A stretch of 64,000 bases of DNA from Calothrix sp. NIES-2100 (lineage in GTDB: Bacteria > Cyanobacteriota > Cyanobacteriia > Cyanobacteriales > Nostocaceae). The translations under genes were made by a program, and so were the position numbers. Shown piece after piece: positions 53,301 to 56,977 of this stretch (position 1 is its first letter; every line of letters starts with the position of its first letter). The DNA lies in assembly GCF_002368195.1 (NCBI RefSeq), contig NZ_AP018178.1, forward strand, positions 3,120,791-3,184,790. Reading direction: 5' to 3'. The notes under the pieces are model-generated. The model saw nothing but the letters and a program-made list of their open reading frames with translations, searched no databases and was not told the origin of the DNA.

Positions 53301-54166
53301 CAATCACCTCCGTCATTATAGAATTGTGCCGAAATCGGATACCATGTTTCTCCTGTTATGTATTGACTACCTGAACTACCAGAACTATAATTACGATCCC
53401 ATAAATCCAGATAGAGTTTATTGTTTATATATAAGCGTAAACGATCATCAATATCTGCATAGAAATTGTAATAACCGCTAGTAGGTATATAAATATAACC
53501 TTCCCAGGTTATTCCTCTATCATCATTTCCGTTTAAGAAATTTATATTATCATTACTAGAAGGATAATTAATATTATTAACTGTGTCTGTGCCTTTGTAG
53601 TCAGTCAGTGAACCATTTTGCAGATCATTGTAATATCGTGCTTTTAAATCCAATATATTTGTGTAATCCTGCTGCGCTGTTTCGGAAATTGCTAAACTCG
53701 ATTCAATACTTCCCGTCTGAAATTCTAAATTCCAATTTCCTCCTAAATTTACATTCCCGGTAATATCTGTAGAACCGGCAATATCAGCCCCTGTAATTTC
53801 GCTTAACTGTTGTAGAAACTCCTCGCCTACTCCTGAAGCTACATCACAACCAAACAGTAAAATATCAGCATTTTCTGTCAAAGAATTGCGCCACTGTTCT
53901 AGTAAGTGACGGTAGTTAGCTATGGTTTCTGTGTTGAGAAGAGTTGAACCTAGCTGAACTTGTCCCTCACTTCCGTGAGAGATAATCTGCACACTGGCGA
54001 TATTACTTCGCTGGGCTAAAACATTGGTAATTTGCTCTACCCCATCCTGGTTAGCATCAAGGAGAATAACTTCAGTTCCCGCTTGGACATTAGCAATAAT
54101 AGTTTGGTAATTCTCGACATTGCGATCGACAAACAGAAGGGTATTGATGAAGTTAGGAGTAGTCAT
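29312..54166 (-). CDS. Giant multidomain RTX/adhesin-like protein (8284 residues)
   Basis: One uninterrupted 24.9-kb frame. Modules by residue: DUF4347 (about 5-165); PA14-like (172-310); several Calx-beta (360-930); PPC-like (975-1103); FG-GAP/VCBS (1520-1785); two beta-propeller blocks of SADGRYVVFES type (1980-2215, 2530-2710) around a discoidin-like domain; LamG (2865-3060); second discoidin-like; LamG (3350-3565); Calx-beta; a Pro-rich linker near 3990-4080; 19-20 copies of a ~100-residue repeat (4095-6050); Asp-rich EF-hand-like segments; Calx-beta; RTX repeats (7028-7176); two SBP_bac_3-like domains (7294-7575, 7615-7915); a DUF4114-like end. There is no signal peptide; RTX repeats point to type I secretion. 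It is probably a cell-surface or extracellular protein for adhesion, matrix or ligand capture. No secretion genes lie nearby. No good Shine-Dalgarno precedes the ATG. Confidence 0.85.
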   Translation of the reverse strand: MTTPNFINTLLFVDRNVENYQTIIANVQAGTEVILLDANQDGVEQITNVLAQRSNIASVQIISHGSEGQVQLGSTLLNTETIANYRHLLEQWRNSLTENADILLFGCDVASGVGEEFLQQLSEITGADIAGSTDITGNVNLGGNWNLEFQTGSIESSLAISETAQQDYTNILDLKARYYNDLQNGSLTDYKGTDTVNNINYPSSNDNINFLNGNDDRGITWEGYIYIPTSGYYNFYADIDDRLRLYINNKLYLDLWDRNYSSGSSGSQYITGETWYPISAQFYNDGGDWKAILSWSGPGFSKQVIPTSNFIIPNDVPSYKAVERQLNQQESNQVYRFFGGYLWNGKLVELRGSNYYLIEYFPNPYQVSITTSTSTPTEGETARFTITSDRAVSGEVKVFYKVEPISGADSNDINNIPQYQYVAKYVILSGNSATINIPITDDLRTGEFGEKVRVTLLSDPSNAYSINTSSATVTINDNEPVISIEKIKDGSENIQNAQFNLILDCAASQPFTVNFSVSGSATIGNDYTFSTSRTINPGDGTKITITIPIINDAIREGDESFTVSLNYPSSSDGYTINSSQRIISFNLIDDEPKIGITKLKDGSENIGDNAEFELTFDRQRTEDFVLKLNVDAVTKKDASDPNKYLKTTGSQIIRGDYIDTAKGADYLFYWRYKDGSKKEYIPADQFTVTANTGLGDKAIIIGVEPINDEVAENTESVKVELVQQTSGNDKLYYEVDSSKKSATININDNEPTLELVTVKNAKEYDTFLPDGEDSGTIGYIELKADKPVLSPLGLWVKYTITAGDTVIEGVDYLSSQYRKVSFQASTQTKGIIVPNSEDLKIAGNSVVDASKIRIYFMALPDAIKENLENLDIKIQPYHFDLDTTGNKTISNYFLKQNGTIVNSINTTLKIEDSGLYSPQVLIIDQTGQLISDKNPLAVTDGKATFKLKLGSQPLNDVTVKFNPPAPTTSASLPTGTTTKTEGTDNNDQLVNAIAITTSSFRFEGAISSNKDIDTFKIDLKAGDKLKIDTDARKPQLSTLDSQINLLNSQGEIVAKNDDNPGDDWDSLLEYTVSKADTYYIQVVYSEYYGASGTTYNNGKYKLAVDVTPVSVALKPGNSITFNATNWDKLQTVNIEGVTADFNLQAQLTSSDANYQNLNLSLPVTITPPLQTIVKEGVAAQNLGTPKVSIFAVGDPTLNNKDPRIQENSLEAAQFVVQLDHVVAQDLTISYSINGTATKDIDYSGTFQTGANNTYSVTIPKGEISVALPVVPIADDIKESPEAITITLNSGNSYNVDANANSKTITLIDSNIVGFKLANVSFDGTNLDAQGKPTAIIASSFRPLQTKESGESETFAIRLKTKPNSSVTVDFTGLNSKESSLSTSRVTFTPDNWDQYQLVTVTGKADNLIDGDITYDIQAKSSSNDSNYNGLGIPITVTNEDIDNSIDKLVTLERPDPSLPLVTLQGTNTTFAENSTGFTTVKVILDRPAPQGGLPVFFSFDGSSATWKQDFTVNTNYFQPQTEAKNPFNSINVGKFSNPNFADLDKDGDLDLVVGNGNGVVQFYRNIGSIATPFFSAETGSSNPFTAIKVDGNSTPTFADIDQDGDLDLVIGSSTGNLSYSENISDSKGIKFAPLQKLEIIGQPTLTNSAPTFADIDRDGDLDAIVGAGDGTIKYYLNTGTKNTGTSIQPILIPQADANNPFKGIDVGDDSKPNFVDVDGDGDLDLFVGGKDGKVSLYRNIGTAKTPQFSLDNNTLTNTWNTGGNSAPLFIDLDQDKDLDAVIGRADGTLQYQKQYQAIVIPEGQTTGEITVQAIDDQIQEGNETINLKLAEDASYRVNKNQPENYRQTLSIQDNDKAGLLLKNAQGQPVQSLKYQTQENSNTPVNFSLELTSKPTDQVKVSVFSQNVREGLLQKTGDTSANQVVDLIFTPDNWNKPQSFSIIPQDDRVQDGAVAYTLGHQVQSLDPNYNDTADSKLGFGISDRLVDRVSIAADGTQANNYTSIFDSPAISADGRYVIFSSFANNLVENDSNSNSDVFIYDRNTKETERISVSSDATQGNNYSFQPAISADGRYVVFTSAASNLVSGDTNSKTDIFIYDRTTQATQRLNLSNNGTQANADSYTPAINADGRYVVFESDASNLVSDDTNGKRDIFIRDRTTNETQRINLSNSNQQTTGNSNNPVITADGRYIIFESDADNLVAGDNNGKKDIFIYDRTTTRTTSYKTVTNPINTTDGTISVSSTNSPTGEDKSKAFDGNNSTKWLVFGSSAWIQYEYPASNVVANSYSITSANDFAERDPKDWQLLGSNDGITFEKVDEQTGITFSSRFETKTFQLNNTKQYRYYRLNILSNKGGSISPLSQYANTVIAKSSEYSSSSWSAQQALGVPNVNTYGDIKEAWAPSPTNNAQRYEFLTVGFNTPVYANGVTIRESYGNGFVSKVEVLGVDNTYTEVWAGKDNSPQGQIVDFRVDFTQTTFLVKGVRITVDTNASSSWEEIDAVQLHGTTSQPNAVQLAEFKLNANTSTTVPESVITAGEGIQRISVSSDGTQANGNSAIASVSADGRYIVFESEASNLVTGDTNGKKDIFIYDRTTKQTQRISVSSDGTQGNGDSLDPTISADGRYVVFESEASNLVANDTNGKKDIFRYDRTTKQIERLNIANNNAQGTDNSFDPAISADGSYVVFGSLAENLVAGDSNKFSDIFVSSPTNDLVITNLDDNDTAGFVITPLPITTEGTQDAFSIKLASQPTGKVVLTLTPQDDEFYFVGKKPGDTITITFNAQNWDKAQTLQIAAIDDNKVEYLQRSAIAFEVSGEDPLYNNIGANLKPITVLIQDNDLPTASITAGRSAAEIYSTPGYFVVELNRNLLEQGTLTLDGVDDYVTLGDPKIGGDFTLEAWIKIDKYQDYATIIDLGNGQDKDNILLQFDTTGKLQLNTRNGSGNQKIITTNQVLPIGQWIHVAAVNDGKGNAFIYLNGELATQGSGQTIVNNIGRTSNYIGRSNWDSDKYFDGNITEVRVWDTARSSDQIRQNMNRFLTGTENGLKTYYSINNANPTNLNPETLTDYTNNGIDGTLKNGATWQVGNFDAPVYALPVDNTGLEINYKITGGTATKDADYQSIGTDGNNTGKVRVFGNQILIPIVPIDDKKIEDVSFTVNNVSTVSSSNGKTTLRLDVLGKAIQPSLKVKEIKVDNTTSPTGEEQEKAADGNINTKWLTDMKSDSPNIDNWLQYKLENAAVIKSYAITSANDQSSRDPQTWRVWGSNDGQTFTPLDERKGITFANRLETKTFDFKNTTPYQYYLLEIVKTNGASSVQLAEFKLLPTVDVNLPTGSFVDFGNNLTGNLTQDVTLNQLDQGSFSFDGTNDYASLGNTKIGGDFTIEAWIKIDKHQNYATIIDLGNGEDKDNILLQFDGTTGKLQLNTRNGSGSSNRTIITTDKVLPIGQWIHIAAVNDGKGNAFIYLNGELIKEASGQKIVNNITRSSNFIGKSNWSNEYFDGNIAEVRVWDTARSAEEIQENMNRFLSGKEDGLKINYSANTANANATNKTIGTINDLTGNGINATLQNGAAWNVSKLDCPVNSNVINYTGTLELTVDNAVASQIKAGNAVRIPSETVTVTLLPGDGYKLGDTSSKTASLNIIDNDVPGVRIVQGGNRTIAIEDDSFKTNDGDTIRTSQFELSLLSEPSSDVTLTLKTNTTKKNAAGEDKKQLGFIDKDGKLVDTLQVTFKPEEWYQLKTITVQGIDDGILEPDLETNIAVIDYKLSSNDANYDNLAVVPQTVYIVDRVLDKVETIKGIEAGFGTLQGTIDNLELPIIGSLKGRSPTLLQDLGSIVSKGVSQTDPNQLTTKSLDKLIEDALTQLGISGVDVKTTMTDTDVYFEFNAKKNYEFFNLNLSSDLGVPALGIGFETQGNLTGNFNYDLSVGFGLNKLLGFYINPDKTKFHADVSLNLSKDFKGVGNLGFLQVDFANDPKNPTKLGISADISFKDPDASKKKLVTPQPITTIDVTATKVDSTPADTLVIPTPPQLPPAPTEKLAPKSPAATTPNLPTPVSKTNPSQEIAEIPVANPVLAQTVDTKTVEYNRNLQTIPQAAPFTSSFSNVSASTLAAWLKNQATATAGIPQEVLTALTNASPEVKVLLQILLAETTGVNIAFNDKQLQFTYPGSIDFAKLATVIPGVKNIPLNGLTLPVTGAKLTINNPGLENADYTFSAASLPKAQLVSWLSNQAKTVIPQSVQDVLNSLLALTNNVDLVLGRDQLQITYLGNLDLAQIKDKIPGIKDLPLTGLTLPVTNPTITITNPGNASANYALSAASLPKAQLVSWLGNQGKTLLPQGVQDVVNQLLALTNNVDLVLGKEQIQIAYQGNLNLTQFIGIIPGIKDLPLTGLNLPVTNPKITITNPGSFNADYAFVAEKLPKEQLVSWLAAQGKSLLPQGVQDVLNQLLALTNNIDLVLGNNQIEFAYQGNLDLAKLAALIPGVKELPLNGLTLPVTNPRLTITNPTGTNPDYAFAVDSLPKRPILNWLTNQAKSVLPEAAQNLLNQLFIENFERVDLLLGSKQMQITYKGDLQLDKLISAIPGVRDLPLTGLNLPVTNPSLTLLNLGTPNVDYAFSVERLPKQELINWVKGQAVALLPEEVRNVLNGLLNLTENVDLQLGNNQIQIGYLGKLDLSSILQQVPGLKDLPLNTLKLPVTNPRLTIINPNSQDIDYSFAVEQLPKQELVNWLVQQLPTEAQSILNTVSDVAQQVDVLFSDKQLKLAYQGNLDIAKIAKVIPGIKDLSLDGLALPVSNPQLILSNLGTQDLSYAFKSDRLPKKELVTWLTNTVTKLLPADVQSFVKQLLSVVENIDLQFGNNQIQIGYLGDLNLKTIIDGITSQLGDFLLPLKGLNVTLTNPSITITNPNVAPSFSFNLERLPVAQIKTWLVDQVKTLVNDPSVQDFLTGLLNNLTNIDLVLGDNQTQITYLGSVDLVKALDIIPGLDSVTPKNLSLPVLNPSFTINKTGSDRNYSLTAESLPKDELTQWLSKEVMALLPTEVAGMVKSLLNVAQRMDAIIGSNQLTLSYQGNLDLATIIKEIPGLNELPLNNLSLPVLNPKIEILNPGKNASYNFSAEQLPKQQLLNWLVQQLPAEVKSVLQAIASEAQNLDVVLGNSQIEIGYNGNIDLAKLLALIPGVKDLLTTGLSLPVFNPKLTILNPGANASYSIDAEKLPKQQLINWLSSKLPSEVQTVLSKLSTNLDINIAQNQLQLNYRGDVDLLELAGVIPGVKDLPLQGLKLNVTNPSFTLINPGKANADYLFNSDRLPTKDLLAWLKTTATNSLPDAVKSVLNQLLALGTNIDLVLGKGQMQLAYNGNLDLSQVIGLIPGVKDIGALSGLNLPVTNPSITIINPGTATAQYLLKSDRLPKEELVQWAKEKATELLPADLVKVFNTLMNISEGIDLEVGNNQLEIAYEGSVDLATLLKEIPGLNELPLNNLKLPVLNPSLTITNPGKSASYSFAAQHLPKQELISWLKDQAKSLIPTELQGIFNALAAVGEQLDIRFGDSQFQVNYQGNLNLVNILKEIPGIKDFDFTGLTLNVKNPSITITNPGKDADFSFSAEKLPIADLQNWLITKAGNALPAEAKDILNGLKGLAQDVNILLTDKQIQVLYDGTVDVVGLIKNIPGISSVPLPPNNALTVTKPTLTLTRVTTNNITSTDFNFSAEKLNKEGLKKWLIDQAASALPSSVKNIISSLITTAADFEVLFKKNQLQISYPGTLDLASVIKQIPGLSELQTTGLTLPITNPVLSISNLDKGASNANYSLTADHLPKQELVDWLTKQAKAVLPGEVLNVVEDLLDLARRVDLQIGDSQIQITYEGILDLSDVLEKIPGLDALNVKTLDLPVTNPSLTLTKPLGATSWRDANFSFKADQLPTKQLADWLISQGSALVPSSVATPVKDLLNAFGNVNVGLSNNQFQFSSNQINLSQVINAIPGINSIFTAPPNLTLTNPNLLLTNFKSGTTSYQFSASGVNLGTLASSLGIPTSLSSKLPTVDFFVSNDKVQFSAPQGIDLKSLVSLDSLGLPDVITKYIPEIKIDNPQITVTKAANSANKIIDLSGTVAGLNIGLNYDGNKWISKGIDDGGRLSALDLINVFKTAKTNQQGFYNFIDYQLKGEANLGLKAKTSINGSPVFPSFSFDVAANFPIFNYGNVQQANKNGTNIKLNNVAIDLGSFISNLMGPVIKEVNSIIEPIKPVIKLLNADTKLFTQLGLGDLFDANHDGTVTVFEVAKRLAPPEDRAKLEKSERFIKAVGDIVDLITALSKIPANEPIIIDLGSFALSDLKAASKDTTQAANKVDTSSSNTGGLQTTKTAADPLTNATNKTSGSSTGSFLSKLKNIEGLEFPILTNPLKAIDLLLGKTTDLVIYDIPDLEFNFGISKSFPIWGPIKGELGGSFSAKTNLVVGFDTAGVNDWKNDDFEFSSIYKIFDGFYLKDWDANGKDVDELSLNAKITAGLGLDVGVADATVRGGVQGYLGIDVVDTGENTGTSDGKVRGSEIISRISKPWELFKLNGSIDAFLEAEIKVLFVGTVWKEEFARFNLAKFTLSADGFTFSGALSQSYIAGATIFLDTNFNNQWDAGEVKTISDEYGQFNLDIPQEVDTNGDGEIGVDEAQLVGLGGFDTSSGLSSGALIALPGSAIVTPLTSLEARLVQSGLSREAADGIIKQQLGLDLASNLESFDPLKAVGEKQEIGLDVYLAHIQVQSLLNETRAFLDGLQQAATGVVNPNNLLEAINALAVYLQNSTYSRLDLANTEILQSFFNSVFERNQLTASAEQVSALALAAAAGNEYLGKVAKVGASKAVSEALPVLASLKRVTEEHIPVLVQQMAAGELTTEQLIGAIAATFDQNYYLVDANGNSFGNRYASVSVSPARVSEADATKVQFHIDLTQEAPNQGLKILYDISGTATLGEDYQIVGATTGEINIAPGETTAVIEIQILNDNLAENLESITLNLKSVGEGYAIAPNAKVALIDIQDDDQTTTDSATKGVVLKGNLLANTLTGGVGNDQLEGKEGNDYLDGKEGNDFLLGGSSNDTLIGGDGNDQLEGNAGDDSLEGGAGSDRLEGGEGSDRLLGGVGSDIILAGLGDDYLEGNQGNDQLEGGGGKDTIYGNEDNDWIVAGDSNDVIVGGTGDDILNGGAGADVFFFNSPNDGFDTILDFNPEQGDKIQISASGFGVSDLSGFRFINGVLDFQGKNLALIQNQGKTYAYFSHLEKVVEIVDQPTPIPSTENKLIQENLYSFNAPAVLNDLVQSSQGTAANLLETILQRGYLKVASSSQNSILSFDLEFVGALAAALFGNKNQVEIVNTTSSDGFTQVANKNLDLSVRRVTENLVRDGGLNVDFGPVYLYDHQGILVPTDGKIQKIEDLKGATIGVVSGSTAYANLVNVLQPLGISFTPRWFDNGAQMFAAYQKGEIPALSIDTALVDNYLRDFPDPQKHKLLDGEFSKEPIALVLPENESAWADVVRWVTYATIQAEEFGITSQNIDQILKDNQDENPNNDSDPAIRRFLGLQEKLGTALGLRDDFIVQVIKQVGNYGEIYQRHFPNLERDRNLLWTDGGLMYTPPFSGTPKELNLIDNDKRNVLEEIKQRGVLNFGLPEPLNFPGFTVKQADGTLKGFDADLGRALAAAVFGNPNQVEFVQQAFADGFGNTANGVVDASAAAYTENLVRDASYGIDYSPIYLYTGQGILTRKNSGINSIPTLNGRKIGLLNGMSGTTALSNLQDALVKFSASPTLVTFDNSADMYAAYDRGEVEAVFNDVTLLAGKIPTLSQPQEHQILQDTFSKEPLGLIIDENQSDWADVVRWTMYTLVQAEEYGISSTNIDDFIARNTDTDPNNDSTPAIQAFLGIKGNLGAKLGLNNDFAVKVIKAVGNAGELYARNFDTNLLPRGLNELYTSSGLQYAAPFGGIEPQQPHLSFNADTKVFQLDGDTDSINLKFSLSSKHLNRQNIHQIALVAYDNAQGEVDGFKPGQDGYLNAVLKRSQVLFSVLPDDFISNPTKIIQRASRENLGLLFFQNTSLDAVINDSSLLNRVFLGSPFGNSSTQAMTVASLDNNQFSLSFEDQLGDIDPDLVVKLEITNEEIPLGAKLQKQGTEELIDFTDLPGLQVQVSFPIVKSEAAYNNVVGFYQIEDLQGTVQDSLTGKLIRAGEAGYAQAAIRNSQQHGMTMNDQGVLTGGTFAGGKFYAPYLIANGTVDAGLKGDVSVYFSFIGANSDHTDHFLSLGNNAWGVEDLAGGGDRDFNDIVIQANFKIV
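30420..32290 (-). other. Tandem periplasmic-binding-protein-like domains within the giant protein
   Basis: Two ~280-residue units have the layout of amino-acid ABC transporter binding proteins (SBP_bac_3). Each has RGYLKVASS or RGVLNFGLPE at the start, FDLEFVGALAAALFGN or FDADLGRALAAAVFGN, VTENLVRDGG or YTENLVRDAS, a lobe-2 segment (LKGATIGVVSGST; LNGRKIGLLNGMS) and SKEPIALVLPENES or SKEPLGLIIDENQS. Free periplasmic receptors of this family bind amino acids or opines. Fused to an RTX protein they may capture ligands outside the cell. Confidence 0.8.
32640..33085 (-). other. RTX calcium-binding nonapeptide repeat block in the giant protein
   Basis: About 16 successive GGxGxDxLx-type units (GGVGNDQLEGKEGNDYLDGK, GGAGSDRLEGG, GGTGDDILNGGAGADVFFF) followed by DTILDFNPEQGDKIQI, the usual end of a hemolysin-type calcium-binding block. 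Such repeats fold on calcium after type I secretion. Confidence 0.92.
35950..41890 (-). repeat. 19-20 tandem copies of a ~100-residue domain (about 300 bp each)
   Basis: Each unit has (E/D)xLPKxxLxxWL, a helix ending LLP...V, LLxLTxNxDLxLG, then NQ(I/L)QIxYxGNLDLxxL, IPGxKDLPLxGLxLPVxNP and xxTITNPG. Neighbouring units near 40.6-41.5 kb repeat every 300 bases and are alike at DNA level; units towards 36 kb are more diverged, and the last (LKSLVSLDSLGLPDVITKYI) is degenerate. I do not recognise the family. The pattern alternates two helices with beta strands. Likely roles are a structural stalk or repeated ligand-binding modules. Confidence 0.85.
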
Positions 54167-54236
54167 CTTAAGGTTAGTATGTGGTGAAGTTACAGGAATA
54201 TAGTATTTGCAATTAGATCAAGTACAGGCCTCAATA

Positions 54237-54257
54237 GGGTGCAACATTATTGCACCC
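54237..54257 (-). promoter_or_regulatory. Hairpin in the leader of the giant gene
   Basis: A perfect 8-bp stem (GGGTGCAA-CATTA-TTGCACCC) lies about 70 bases before the start codon of the giant gene. As an mRNA leader hairpin or an operator it could affect expression. Confidence 0.4.
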
Positions 54258-54771
54258 ATACCTGTATATGTCACTCGTTTGCAACTCGCTATAGTTCACG
54301 CTCAGCGAGTTTTTAATTTTATGATTGGTAGATTTTTAATAATCCCACCCAAAACGGGATTTTTAGTCAGCTCATTTAATTAATCACAAATGTTTGTAGT
54401 TTGCCACCTGATATGAGTTAGCAAAACAAACCACAGTTTTTTTACTTAAGTATAAAGTCAATATTACAACTTAAATGGAATTATTGCACTAGTAATATCA
54501 CGCAATAATAAATCAAATATCCCCTAGTAGTGCAAGGCAGAAGTTATACTTCAACAAGCCCAGTAACCGAAAGTCAAAAGTTAAAAACTCTCGTTTCTAC
54601 AGGCGTTGAACCCTCGTAATTGGGCAGAGGTATTACTTTTATAGCGGAATGGCACTAAGAAAAGCTATAAGCTATGCGGAACAAGCACCACAGCTTTAAA
54701 AGCTATTGAATAATGGAAGGATGGCTCAGAAGATAGTCCTTAATGCTGTTTCGTAGAGACGCGATGGCTTT
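54258..54771. other. Upstream region of the giant gene, no gene seen
   Basis: About 500 AT-rich bases hold no convincing ORF. A small hairpin at about 54341-54364 (AATCCC...GGGATT followed by Ts) could be a weak terminator on the plus strand. The promoter of the giant gene probably lies here. Confidence 0.35.
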
Positions 54772-55296
54772 GTGTCAGCCTTATTTGTGATGATAGCGAT
54801 CGCCCTCCTTGGAGCATTCGCGTACCTTCCTGAAGGGCGATCGCTATGTCGGTGGAATGGAAGAAATAGTCAAACTGTTGAAACAGCAACAATGGTGTCT
54901 CAAGAAGTTGGTTACGACTCCGGCAAAAAAATTAAGGGTCGCAAACGGCATATACTCGTAGATACTTTGGGTTTACTGGTAGTCGTGGTGATCACTGCTG
55001 CTAGTACTAGTGAACAAGCAGGCGCTAAACAAGTACTTTTGAAGCTGGACGCAATACGCGATCGCTTCCGTCGGTTAATCACAATTTGGGTTGATGGCGG
55101 CTATCGCGGTAAGGATTTTCAGCATTGGGTGATGGATGTCTACCGATGGATTTTGAGTGTCGTTACCCGCCATGAGGAACAGAAAGGTTTTGTTGTACTT
55201 CCTAAACGTTGGTTGGTTGAGCGAACTTTTGGTTGAGTTAACTGGTGCCGACGATTGAGGAAAGATTATGAAATTCTACCTGAGACGAATAGAATT
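54772..55296 (+). pseudogene. IS5-type transposase remnant
   Basis: The centre and end of an IS5-family transposase: SQTVETATMVSQEVGYDSGK, KIKGRKRHILVDTLGLLVVV, IWVDGGYRGKDFQHW (second Asp), VLPKRWLVERTFG. There a TGA at 55234-55236 interrupts the frame, which goes on as VNWCRRLRKDYEILPETNR and then changes to unrelated sequence. The N-terminal third is missing. This is a different deletion from the one in the IS5 copy at 15041. Its end is fused to the TPR-CHAT gene. Confidence 0.85.
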
Positions 55297-56977
55297 CACC
55301 CAAAAATCTCTTGACATCACAGAAAGTATCTTTGGTTCTGAACACCCTGATTTTGCGAATAACTTGAGAATGCAAGCTTTGTACTACAATGCCCAAGGTG
55401 ATACATCTCGTGCAATTGAGTTGAGAAAGCGTGGTTTAGAAATAGGCGATCGCAATCTCAATATTATCCTTGGCATTGGTTCGGAACGCCAAAAACAAAA
55501 TTATATGGCGTTACTTGTGGAATCAGGCGATACTGCAATTTCCTCTCACCTCCAGTCAGCACCCAATAACCCCCAAGCAGCAAACCTTGCTTTAACTACA
55601 ATCCTCCGTTGCAAAGGACGCATACTTGATGTCGAGAGCGATAGTCGAAACTGGTTGCGACAAAATCTTACCCCGGAAAACCAAAAATTATTTGACGAAC
55701 TTTCCAGCACTAACTCCCAGCTTGCAAGACTTTTATACAACAGAAATAGTAATTTTACGAATACACAATATCGTCAAGAAATTGCCCAACTGAAGACTAA
55801 AGCCGAGAATTTAGAAGCACAACTCTCTAAACGCAGCGCGGAATTTCGCATCACAACTCAACCTGTAACTATTGAAGCAGTACAAAAATTGATACCTGCG
55901 GATACAGCTTTAGTAGAATTTGTTCAGTATAAACCCTTAACCAACATCAAAGGAGCAAAACGAAGCGATCGCTATGGTAAACCTCGCTATGCTGCCTACA
56001 TTCTGACATCCCAAGGCTCAACCCAATGGGTAGATTTAGGAGAAGCAGAAACCATTGATCGCGAAATAGCCGAATTTGGTACAGTTCTGCAAAGCAAATC
56101 CCGCGATGTTAAACCAGTAGCGCGTCGTCTGGATACCCAATTAATGCAACCCATCCGCAACTTGTTGGGTGACAAGCGAAAACTGCTACTTTCTCCCGAC
56201 AGCCAACTTAATTTAATTCCCTTTGCTGCCTTAGTCGATGAAAATAACCGCTATTTAGTAGAAAATTATACTATTAATTATTTAACGACAGGGCGTGACT
56301 TACTGCGATTATCTAATCAGTCATCTAGTGTTCAACCACCTGTGATGATGGCGAATATTGATTTTAATAATGCGGTAAATAACGCACCTATACCCCCAGG
56401 TACAAAAGAAGATTTAAAACGCTCCTCAGAAATCAACAGACTCACATTTAGTCCCTTACAGGGAACAAAGCAAGAAGCTGATGCGATTTTACCCATACTG
56501 AAACAAAAAGGTATAAATGTAAACCTGTTAACAGGAAATCAAGCCACAGAAAACGCCCTCAAACAAATGCGATCGCCTAGTATTCTCCATATCGCTACCC
56601 ACGGGTTCTTTTTAACTGACGAAAAAATAGAAATTCCCGATACTTATGATTTAGCCGTGGGAAATCGGGGAATCATCGTCAAACCTGGTTCTAGACAGCG
56701 AGTGAGTAGAAACCTGGAAAATCCCCTATTACGTTCCGGTATTGCGTTAGCTGGGTTTAACAACCGTCGCAGTGGTAATGAAGATGGTGTACTGACAGCT
56801 TTAGAAGCATCTTCCTTAAATTTATCAGGTACTAAATTAGTCGTACTTTCCGCCTGTCAGACTGGTGTGGGTAACACAACCAATGGCGAAGGGGTGTATG
56901 GTTTACGTCGTGCTTTTGTGATTGCTAACCGACAAGTACTGCAATCTACCCAACTTCCCTATCTAAGGCTGGCGTAG
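55268..56977 (+). pseudogene. TPR-CHAT protease gene truncated at both ends
   Basis: The 569-codon frame has the end of a TPR region (SEHPDFANNLRMQALYYNAQ, then GDTSRAIELRKRGLEI), a long coiled-coil linker, and a CHAT domain with the catalytic His (SILHIATHGFFL, about 443) and Cys (LVVLSACQTGVG, about 528). The first eight or so residues come from the IS5 remnant, so most TPRs are gone. After GVYGLRRAFVIA the frame leaves the family pattern: the usual roughly 60-residue CHAT ending (a QVxSLWxVDD-like strand through HPYYW) is absent. The frame stops within the 3' end of the convergent WD40 gene, overlapping it by 15 bases. The dyad is intact but the fold is probably not. Confidence 0.75.
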
